NCBI GenBank assembly: GCA_041588495.1 | Contig: JBFGWM010000189.1 | Span: 1-5,647, forward strand | Direction of reading: 5' to 3' | Length of the DNA: 5,647 nt | Source: JBFGWM01 sp041588495 | GTDB taxonomy: Bacteria > Pseudomonadota > Gammaproteobacteria > Pseudomonadales > JBFGWM01 | In this document: piece after piece, positions 1-5,066 of the stretch | How the letters are laid out: each line of letters begins with the position of its first letter | Numbering within the stretch: position 1 is the stretch's first letter | Program-made: the position numbers and the translations under genes | The notes under the pieces: generated by a model | Seen by the model: the letters and a program-made list of their open reading frames with translations, nothing else | Database searches by the model: none | Told to the model about the DNA's origin: nothing

Positions 1-414
1 CAGCTCCGGGTCGGTGGCGAGCAGGTCCTCGATCCCGAGCAACCCCGCGATCGGTTCCGTCACGAAGCGGTTGGTCGCAGTGATGATGACGGGCAGATAG
101 CCATCCGCACGCCGGGCTTCGATTTCCGCCTCGGCCGCGCTGAGGCGCAGGGGCAGAATTTTCTCCGCGACGAACTGGGCGCGCAGCTCTTGCAGTGTCG
201 CCATGTCATGCTCGGCGAGCGGGCGCAGGGCAAAGGCCAGGAACTCGAGGATATCCAGGGTGCCCTGCTTGTAGGCCTCGTAGAAGCGGGTGTTCTCGGC
301 GCGGTGGACGGCGCCGTCGACGACCCCGCGCTCGGCCAGGAACTCGCCCCAGGCGTGATCGCTGTCACCGGCGATCAGCGTGTTGTCGAGGTCGAAAATG
401 GCCAGCTTTTGCAT
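1..414 (-). CDS. HAD-IB family phosphatase, N-terminal part (3' end outside window)
   Basis: This is a cytoplasmic haloacid-dehalogenase phosphohydrolase; 138 residues are visible of a family usually near 215-220. Motif I is FDLDNTL at residues 7-13, with Asp8 as the expected nucleophile and Asp10 as the general acid/base. It is followed by the AGDSDHAWGEFL stretch typical of subclass IB enzymes (SerB/CicA-like). The helical cap covers roughly residues 20-90. Motif II is VIITATN at 109-115, with Thr112 as the phosphate-binding residue. Motifs III and IV (Lys and the Asp pair) lie beyond the window edge. The ATG at 414 is the only sensible start, giving MQKLAIFDLDNTL; there is no clear Shine-Dalgarno. 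The gene is divergent from rppH. The equivalent Pseudomonas gene (PA0335) has been reported as a histidinol-phosphate phosphatase, so that activity is a reasonable but unproven guess. Substrates of HAD-IB enzymes cannot be read from the motifs alone. Confidence 0.93.
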   Translation of the reverse strand, partial: MQKLAIFDLDNTLIAGDSDHAWGEFLAERGVVDGAVHRAENTRFYEAYKQGTLDILEFLAFALRPLAEHDMATLQELRAQFVAEKILPLRLSAAEAEIEARRADGYLPVIITATNRFVTEPIAGLLGIEDLLATDPEL

Positions 415-446
415 GGGTGGGTGCAAACCGGGATGCCAGACCGCAA

Positions 447-475
447 AGGATAGTGTTTCGCACCGGGGCGGACAA
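447..475 (-). promoter_or_regulatory. candidate sigma70 promoter for the HAD phosphatase gene
   Basis: Reading the minus strand, TTGTCC (complement of 470-475) is a 4/6 match to the -35 consensus. Exactly 17 bases later comes TATCCT (complement of 447-452), a 4/6 match to the -10. A start near 440 would leave a leader of about 25 bases before the ATG at 414. The spacing is ideal but both hexamers are imperfect, so this remains a prediction. Confidence 0.4.
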
Positions 476-519
476 ATGTGCGCCGCGCCGAATCTCGCCA
501 CCTTTGTCGCGCCGCCCCG
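464..519. repeat. interrupted inverted repeat spanning both divergent -35 elements
   Basis: CGGGGCGG at 464-471 is the exact reverse complement of CCGCCCCG at 512-519. Immediately inside, ACAAA at 472-476 complements TTTGT at 503-507, with four extra bases (508-511) on the right side. The arms are separated by 26 bases. The GACAAA and TTTGTC parts contain the proposed -35 hexamers of the two divergent promoters. It may be an operator, or simply the symmetry of two similar promoters facing away from each other. Confidence 0.5.
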
Positions 520-532
520 CTTGTGAAACAAT
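504..532 (+). promoter_or_regulatory. candidate sigma70 promoter for rppH-ptsP
   Basis: TTGTCG (504-509) and AACAAT (527-532) each match 4 of 6 consensus bases and are separated by 17 bases. Transcription would start near 540, upstream of the strong ribosome binding site at 557-561. The -10 overlaps an in-frame ATG at 531, which would make that ATG untranslated and fits the choice of the TTG at 570 as the rppH start. This is prediction only. Confidence 0.33.
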
Positions 533-556
533 GAACGCGATCTGTGCGTGCGGTCC

Positions 557-561
557 GGAGG
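557..561 (+). promoter_or_regulatory. ribosome binding site that decides the rppH start
   Basis: GGAGG lies 8 bases before the TTG at 570, which is optimal spacing. The upstream in-frame ATG at 531 has no comparable site: the bases before it are TTGTGAAACA. This is the main evidence for a TTG initiation codon. Confidence 0.8.
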
Positions 562-569
562 CGTTTTGC

Positions 570-1070
570 TTGATCGATTCGGAAGGCTTCCGTGCAAACG
601 TGGGCATCATTCTCGCCAATGAGCGGGAACAGGTGCTGTGGGCACGCCGTGCCCGGCAGGCCAACGCGTGGCAGTTTCCCCAGGGCGGCATCCAGGACGA
701 CGAGACGCCCGAGCAGGCCCTGTATCGCGAGCTCCACGAAGAGGTCGGCCTGGAGCCATCCGATGTCGAACTCCTGGCATGGACCCGTGGCTGGCTGCGC
801 TACCGCCTGCCGAAGCGGATGGTCCGCCAGGGCCAGGACCCGGTCTGTCTCGGCCAGAAGCAGAAGTGGGCCCTGTTGCGGTTTCGAGGAGACGAGAGCC
901 GAATCCACTTCGACGCCACCAGCAAGCCCGAATTCAGCGGCTGGGCGTGGGTCAGCTACTGGTATCCCCTCGGCGAGGTCATTGCGTTCAAGCGCGAGGT
1001 TTACCGGCGCGCCATGCGCGAACTGGCCCCGCACCTGATTTCCGCCCTACACTTCCCGCGCCGGAACTGA
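570..1070 (+). CDS. rppH: RNA pyrophosphohydrolase RppH (Nudix hydrolase)
   Basis: RppH removes pyrophosphate from the 5'-triphosphate end of mRNAs in the cytoplasm, which opens them to RNase E decay. The protein is 166 residues, close to the 159-176 usual in gammaproteobacteria. The complete Nudix box is at residues 39-61 (G39, E45, then RELHEEVGL at 53-61). The metal-binding glutamates are E54, E57 and E58. Other family hallmarks are the N-terminus MIDSEGFRANVGIIL, WQFPQGGI at 34-41, and the C-terminal VIAFKREVYRRAM at 137-149. The open frame extends far upstream, but the TTG at 570 has GGAGG at perfect distance and yields exactly the conserved family N-terminus. The ATG at 531 would add 13 residues (MNAICACGPEAFC) unlike the family. 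The gene begins the rppH-ptsP transcription unit, with ptsP 12 bases downstream. Confidence 0.96.
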   Translation: MIDSEGFRANVGIILANEREQVLWARRARQANAWQFPQGGIQDDETPEQALYRELHEEVGLEPSDVELLAWTRGWLRYRLPKRMVRQGQDPVCLGQKQKWALLRFRGDESRIHFDATSKPEFSGWAWVSYWYPLGEVIAFKREVYRRAMRELAPHLISALHFPRRN

Positions 1071-1082
1071 GCCGCGACCGCC

Positions 1083-3362
1083 ATGCTGGAAACCCTGCGC
1101 AGCATCGTCCAGGAGGTCAACTCCGCCAGTGACCTCACGACCGCCCTGGAGGTGATCGTGCGGCGCGTGCGCGAGGCGATGAACACCGACGTGTGTTCGA
1201 TCTACCTGCTCAACCAGCAACGCAGTCATTACGTGCTGATGGCCACCGAGGGCCTGCGCAAGGACTCGGTCGGCAAGGCCACCCTGGGCGTTTCCGAGGG
1301 ACTCGTCGGACAGGTGGGTCTGCGCGAGGAACCCCTTAACCTCGAGAATGCGCCGGACGATCCGCGGTACCACTACCTGCCGGAAACCGGAGAGGAGGCC
1401 TACCGCTCCTTCCTGGGCGTGCCGATCATCCACCAGCGCGAGGTGCTGGGTGTGATGGTGGTCCAGCAGGGTGCGCAGCGTCGCTTCGACGAGGGCGAAG
1501 AGGCCTTCCTGGTCACCATGTCCGCCCAGCTTGCCGCGGTGATCGCCCATGCCGAGGCCACCGGCTCCGTTTTCGGCGTCGGCAATTACAAGGAGACGGA
1601 TGTCCGATTTGGTGGCGTGGCCGGCGCGTCTGGTGTCGCCATCGGGACCGCCCACGTCGTTTACCCGGCGGCGGACCTGGAGGCGGTGCCCGACAAGACC
1701 GTCGATGACCCGGAAAAGGAGGCGGAGCGCTTCAACGAGGCCCTGGATCGGGTGCGCGAGGATATCGCCCAGTTACGCGACAAGCTGGCCTACCTGCTGC
1801 CGCCCGAGGAGCAGGCCCTGTTCGATGTCTACCTGCGCATGCTGGATGACAGCGCCCTGGGGGGCGAGGTGCTGCTGCTGATCCGCGAGGGCAACTGGGC
1901 CCCCGGCGCGCTGCGCCAGATCGTCCAGGAGCACGTGCATCACTTCGAACTGATGGAAGATCCCTACCTGCGCGAGCGGGCAACCGACATCCGCGATCTG
2001 GGTCGGCGCATCCTGGCGCACCTGCAGGAGGGCGTCACCAGCAACACCGACGCCCCCCCGAACACGGTGCTGGTCGGCGAGGAATTGACGCCGACCATGC
2101 TCGGCGAGGTCGACCGCGACAAGATCGTCGGACTGGTTTCGGTGCAGGGCTCGGGTAACTCACACATCGCGATTCTCGCCCGCGCCATGGGCATTCCCAC
2201 GGTGATGGGCGCGGTGGACCTGCCGTTCACCCAGCTCGACGGCCAGGAGATCATCGTCGACGGTTACAACGGCCTGGTGCTGACCAATCCGACGCAGCAG
2301 ATGAGCCGTCAGTACGAGGAAATCATCCAGGAGGAACGCCAGTTGGTGGAGGGCCTTGAGGCCCTGCGCGACCTGCCGAGCACCACCTCGGACAATTACC
2401 GGGTACAGCTGTGGGTGAATACCGGCCTGATGACGGACGTGCACCGCTCGCTGGAACGCGGGGCCGAGGGGGTCGGCCTGTACCGCACCGAGATTCCCTT
2501 CATGATCAATGACCGCTTTCCCTCCGAGGAGGAGCAGCGCCAGATCTACCGGCAGCAGTTGGAGGCGTTCGCACCCAGCGAGGTGACCATGCGCACCCTC
2601 GACATCGGCGGAGACAAGGCGCTCAGTTACTTTCCGATCGAGGAGGACAACCCGTTCCTCGGCTGGCGCGGAATCCGCGTCACCCTCGATCACCCGGAAA
2701 TTTTCCTGGTCCAGGTGCGCGCCATGCTGCGCGCCAGCGAGGGCCTCAACAACCTGCGCATCATGTTGCCGATGATCTGCAGCGTGCTCGAGGTCGAGGA
2801 CGCCATGCACCTGATCCACCGTGCCCTGCACGAGGTACGCGAAGAGGGCGCGAGCGTCGACATGCCGCCGATTGGCGTCATGGTGGAGGTGCCCGCGGCG
2901 GTCTACCAGGCGCGCCAGCTGGCCCGGCGTGTGGATTTCCTGTCGGTGGGCAGCAATGACCTCACCCAGTACCTGCTTGCCGTGGATCGGAATAACTCGC
3001 GGGTCGCGGGCCTTTACCACTCCTTTCACCCGGCGGTGCTGATGGCGCTAAAGAAGGTTGCCGACGACGCCCACATGGAAGGCAAGCAGGTGAGCATCTG
3101 CGGGGAAATGGCCGGCGACCCGGCGGCCGCGCTGCTGCTCATGGCGATGGGTTACGACATCCTGTCGATGAACGCCTCCAACCTGCCCAAGGTGAAATGG
3201 GTGATTCGGAACTTCACCCTGGTGCGTGCGAAGGAACTGCTGGACCGGGTCATGCACATGGACAACCCGTACATGATCCGCTCGTACCTCGACTACACCC
3301 TCAGCGAGTCCGGTTTCGGCCGTCTGGTCAAACCCGGTCGCGCGGTCGCCGAGGCCGGCTGA
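1083..3362 (+). CDS. ptsP: Phosphoenolpyruvate-protein phosphotransferase PtsP (enzyme I-Ntr)
   Basis: Enzyme I of the nitrogen PTS autophosphorylates from PEP and passes phosphate to NPr (PtsO) and on to PtsN, a regulatory rather than sugar-transporting chain. The 759 residues match the usual 748-760. Domain order: GAF sensor about 15-157 (GLVGQVGLREEPLNL at 73-87, AQLAAVIAHAEA at 148-159), a short linker, the helical NPr-binding domain about 175-300, a swivel domain about 325-400 with the phospho-histidine H361 in GNSHIAILARAMGIPTVMG, and the PEP-binding barrel about 425-720. In the barrel I see R468 (LYRTE), R504 (RTLDIGGDK), E602 (VEVPAA), N625-D626 (SNDLTQY) and catalytic C673 (CGEMAGDP), all intact. 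The start gives MLETLRSIVQEVNSA, the family N-terminus; no Shine-Dalgarno is evident, so translation may depend on coupling to rppH 12 bases upstream. In E. coli the GAF domain responds to glutamine and 2-oxoglutarate; here that is inferred. Confidence 0.97.
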   Translation: MLETLRSIVQEVNSASDLTTALEVIVRRVREAMNTDVCSIYLLNQQRSHYVLMATEGLRKDSVGKATLGVSEGLVGQVGLREEPLNLENAPDDPRYHYLPETGEEAYRSFLGVPIIHQREVLGVMVVQQGAQRRFDEGEEAFLVTMSAQLAAVIAHAEATGSVFGVGNYKETDVRFGGVAGASGVAIGTAHVVYPAADLEAVPDKTVDDPEKEAERFNEALDRVREDIAQLRDKLAYLLPPEEQALFDVYLRMLDDSALGGEVLLLIREGNWAPGALRQIVQEHVHHFELMEDPYLRERATDIRDLGRRILAHLQEGVTSNTDAPPNTVLVGEELTPTMLGEVDRDKIVGLVSVQGSGNSHIAILARAMGIPTVMGAVDLPFTQLDGQEIIVDGYNGLVLTNPTQQMSRQYEEIIQEERQLVEGLEALRDLPSTTSDNYRVQLWVNTGLMTDVHRSLERGAEGVGLYRTEIPFMINDRFPSEEEQRQIYRQQLEAFAPSEVTMRTLDIGGDKALSYFPIEEDNPFLGWRGIRVTLDHPEIFLVQVRAMLRASEGLNNLRIMLPMICSVLEVEDAMHLIHRALHEVREEGASVDMPPIGVMVEVPAAVYQARQLARRVDFLSVGSNDLTQYLLAVDRNNSRVAGLYHSFHPAVLMALKKVADDAHMEGKQVSICGEMAGDPAAALLLMAMGYDILSMNASNLPKVKWVIRNFTLVRAKELLDRVMHMDNPYMIRSYLDYTLSESGFGRLVKPGRAVAEAG

Positions 3363-3368
3363 AGCCGA

Positions 3369-4157
3369 TCAGGCAGTCCATCCGGCTTCCCCTGGGAGCG
3401 AAAAGCGAAACACCTGGCGGCCACGCGGCAGTCCCATGCGCCCGAAAACCTGCTCTGTAACCGCGACGTTGTTTCCGCCATCAACACAGAGCGCGGTAGA
3501 GGCCCGGGTGCCGTAGAAGGGACTGCGGATAAAGCGCGAGGACAGCAGGCGTTCCAGGCGCCGGCTGACGCCGGTGCGCGGCAGATCGGAGTCCCCGGCG
3601 CGGGCACGGTTGCGCAGGATTTCCAGCAGCCGGCCATGGGTGACGCCTTCGTCCAGGGCCCGTGCCAGCTCGGTCTTGCCGCTCTCCACCTTCGGCCACG
3701 GCGTGTCCAGCAGGTGATTGCTGAGCCCGTACAGGCCCGGTTCCAGCCTGCGCGGCGTGCCTGCCGGGTCACGGTTGGAGAAGTACCACAAATTTCCACC
3801 ACTTCCGATCAGCAGGTTGAACCCGCCGTAGTGGCTTGCATTCGCCGCCACGCCGCGAAGATAGGCCTCCGGCGCTGTACGTGCATGCAGAAATGCCGCC
3901 GCGAGTTCGCCGCGGGAGCGCGGCGCGTTGAGCACGCCGCCCGCTTCCCGGTAGTTGGTGACGGCCGCAAAGCGCCCGCTCCGGGTCACCCCCATCCAGG
4001 TGCCGCCCTCGCGGAGGTCGCGGCCGGCCAACAGGCCGGGGCTTTCATCCCAGAAGTGCAGGTTGCGGGTGGGGCGCGCGTAGAACTCGTCCCGGTTGGC
4101 GGCCACCACCAGCGGGAAATCGGCATGGTGGCGATAAGCGAACAGGATCAGGCACAT
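3369..4157 (-). CDS. NRDE family protein (TANGO2-like, Ntn-hydrolase-type fold)
   Basis: This 262-residue cytoplasmic protein belongs to the NRDE/TANGO2 family (Pfam NRDE). The start MCLILFAYRHHADFPLVVAANRDEF is diagnostic: Cys2 directly after the initiator Met, and the name-giving NRDE at residues 21-24 followed by FYARPT. Further conserved blocks are GGTWMGVTRSGRFAAVTNYR (51-70), GGFNLLIG (111-118), GLYGLSNHLLDTPWPKV (141-157) and YGTRAS (215-220). Cys2 resembles the N-terminal nucleophile of Ntn hydrolases, but no firm biochemical role is established in bacteria; the human relative TANGO2 has been linked to lipid and heme/CoA metabolism. The frame stays open far upstream of 4157, but the conserved MC start fixes the N-terminus. 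No clear Shine-Dalgarno is seen. The gene converges on ptsP with 6 bases between stops and diverges from the TauE gene, so it is transcribed on its own here. Confidence 0.93.
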   Translation of the reverse strand: MCLILFAYRHHADFPLVVAANRDEFYARPTRNLHFWDESPGLLAGRDLREGGTWMGVTRSGRFAAVTNYREAGGVLNAPRSRGELAAAFLHARTAPEAYLRGVAANASHYGGFNLLIGSGGNLWYFSNRDPAGTPRRLEPGLYGLSNHLLDTPWPKVESGKTELARALDEGVTHGRLLEILRNRARAGDSDLPRTGVSRRLERLLSSRFIRSPFYGTRASTALCVDGGNNVAVTEQVFGRMGLPRGRQVFRFSLPGEAGWTA

Positions 4158-4194
4158 GGGAAATCGGGCATCCGCGGCTGGCTTTCCGTGTCGG

Positions 4195-4215
4195 GCGTGC
4201 TGTGCGACAGTACGC
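4195..4215. repeat. imperfect inverted repeat / hairpin in the NRDE-TauE divergent gap
   Basis: GCGTGCTGT (4195-4203) and ACAGTACGC (4207-4215) flank the loop GCG. All nine positions pair in RNA, with one G-T wobble; in DNA the dyad has one mismatch. No T-run follows on either strand, so it is not a classical intrinsic terminator. Lying between two divergent genes, it could be an operator or a 5' leader hairpin. I recognise no known regulator motif. Confidence 0.6.
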
Positions 4216-4235
4216 GCTGAAGTGTACCAGAGTAC

Positions 4236-4241
4236 GGGAGG
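4236..4241 (+). promoter_or_regulatory. unusually distant Shine-Dalgarno of the TauE/SafE gene
   Basis: GGGAGG is a strong anti-SD match but ends 18 bases before the ATG at 4260, against the usual 5-9. No start codon lies in that frame between it and 4260. The intervening bases include the self-complementary GGCC repeat at 4243-4254, which could fold out and leave an effective distance of about 6. Confidence 0.45.
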
Positions 4242-4242
4242 C

Positions 4243-4254
4243 GGCCGGCCGGCC
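4243..4254. repeat. triple GGCC repeat, self-complementary
   Basis: Three tandem GGCC units occupy 4243-4254. The first and third can pair as a 4-bp all-GC stem with the second as a tetraloop. It sits exactly between the Shine-Dalgarno and the start codon of the downstream permease gene. It may also be chance in GC-rich DNA. Confidence 0.5.
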
Positions 4255-4259
4255 ACGCC

Positions 4260-5057
4260 ATGGGCATGGTGTTTGTGGGATACCTGGTTCTCGGTGCTCT
4301 GGCCGGCCTGCTGGCGGGCCTGTTCGGCATCGGCGGTGGCATCATCATCGTGCCGGTGCTGGTCATCAGCTTCGAACTCCAGGGCATTTCCCCCGGCGTC
4401 CTCACCCACATGGCGGTGGGGACCTCCCTTGCCACCATCATATTCACCTCGTTGAGTTCGATCCGCCAGCACCACCGCGCGCGGGCGGTCGACTGGCTGT
4501 TGGTGCGCATCATGGCCGTGGGTATCTGCATGGGCACCGCGGCCGGGGCCCTCAGTGCCGACGCCCTGAGCGGCCCCCGCCTCCAGCAGTTGATTGGTGT
4601 TTTCTCCATCGTCATCGCGTTGCGCATGGTTTTTGGCGGGGCGCCCCGGCCCTCGCGGACCCTGCCGCCACCTCCCGGCCTGTTCGGGGTCGGCCTGTTC
4701 ATCGGCTGGGCCAGCGCGATCTTCGGAATTGGCGGCGGTACCCTCTCGGTCCCTTTCCTGACCCGTTGCAACGTGGTCATGCAGCGTGCGGTGGCGACCA
4801 GCGCGGCCCTCGGTTTCCCGATCGCGGTGAGCGGCGCCGCCTTCCACATGTTTGCCGGGTACGGCAAGCCCGATCTGCCGGAATGGAGCAGCGGCTACGT
4901 GTACTGGCCGGCGTTCCTCGGCATCGTGCTGACCAGCATGTATTGCGCACGCCTCGGTGCTAAACTTGCGCACCGCCTCCCCGCGCAGGTCCTCAGGCGC
5001 ATCTTCGCGGTACTGCTGGTGCTGGTCGGGGTTCGCTTCCTTATCGCCAATCTCTGA
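4260..5057 (+). CDS. Sulfite exporter TauE/SafE family membrane protein (DUF81-type permease)
   Basis: This 265-residue inner-membrane protein has about eight hydrophobic segments, roughly at 5-35, 45-66, 80-100, 108-127, 140-168, 175-200, 213-232 and 246-264. Two homologous halves are evident: GIGGG with a following VP at 23-32 recurs as GIGGG at 156-160 followed by SVP at 163-165, and AVGTSLA (52-58) recurs as AVATSAA (177-183). That duplicated glycine-rich signature defines the TauE/SafE family, whose members move sulfite, sulfonates or other small organic anions; the substrate here cannot be told. The start is the ATG at 4260, although a second ATG at 4266 would lose only two residues. 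Its strong Shine-Dalgarno is oddly far upstream. lgt follows after 9 bases, so the two are very probably co-transcribed, an arrangement also found in Pseudomonas. Confidence 0.93.
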   Translation: MGMVFVGYLVLGALAGLLAGLFGIGGGIIIVPVLVISFELQGISPGVLTHMAVGTSLATIIFTSLSSIRQHHRARAVDWLLVRIMAVGICMGTAAGALSADALSGPRLQQLIGVFSIVIALRMVFGGAPRPSRTLPPPPGLFGVGLFIGWASAIFGIGGGTLSVPFLTRCNVVMQRAVATSAALGFPIAVSGAAFHMFAGYGKPDLPEWSSGYVYWPAFLGIVLTSMYCARLGAKLAHRLPAQVLRRIFAVLLVLVGVRFLIANL

Positions 5058-5066
5058 CGGACAACC

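Noticed and set aside
195..569. Upstream extension of the rppH frame
   Set aside because: It overlaps the divergent HAD gene, is Arg/Pro-rich, and lacks similarity to the RppH N-terminus; the TTG at 570 with GGAGG explains the start.
1047..1655. 202-codon minus-strand open frame over the ptsP 5' end
   Set aside because: It is antisense to the conserved GAF domain, with no recognisable motif and no Shine-Dalgarno support.
2160..3029. 289-codon minus-strand open frame inside ptsP
   Set aside because: It is fully antisense to conserved EI barrel coding sequence and has a His/Gln/Val-rich composition typical of a shadow frame.
3356..3367. Possible terminator hairpin at the ptsP stop
   Set aside because: The stem is only 4 bp (CGGC/GCCG), there is no T-run on either strand, and it overlaps the stop codon.
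4200..4210. CTGT...ACAG resembling a LexA (SOS) box
   Set aside because: The half-sites are 3 bases apart, whereas the gammaproteobacterial LexA box needs 8 bases between CTGT and ACAG.
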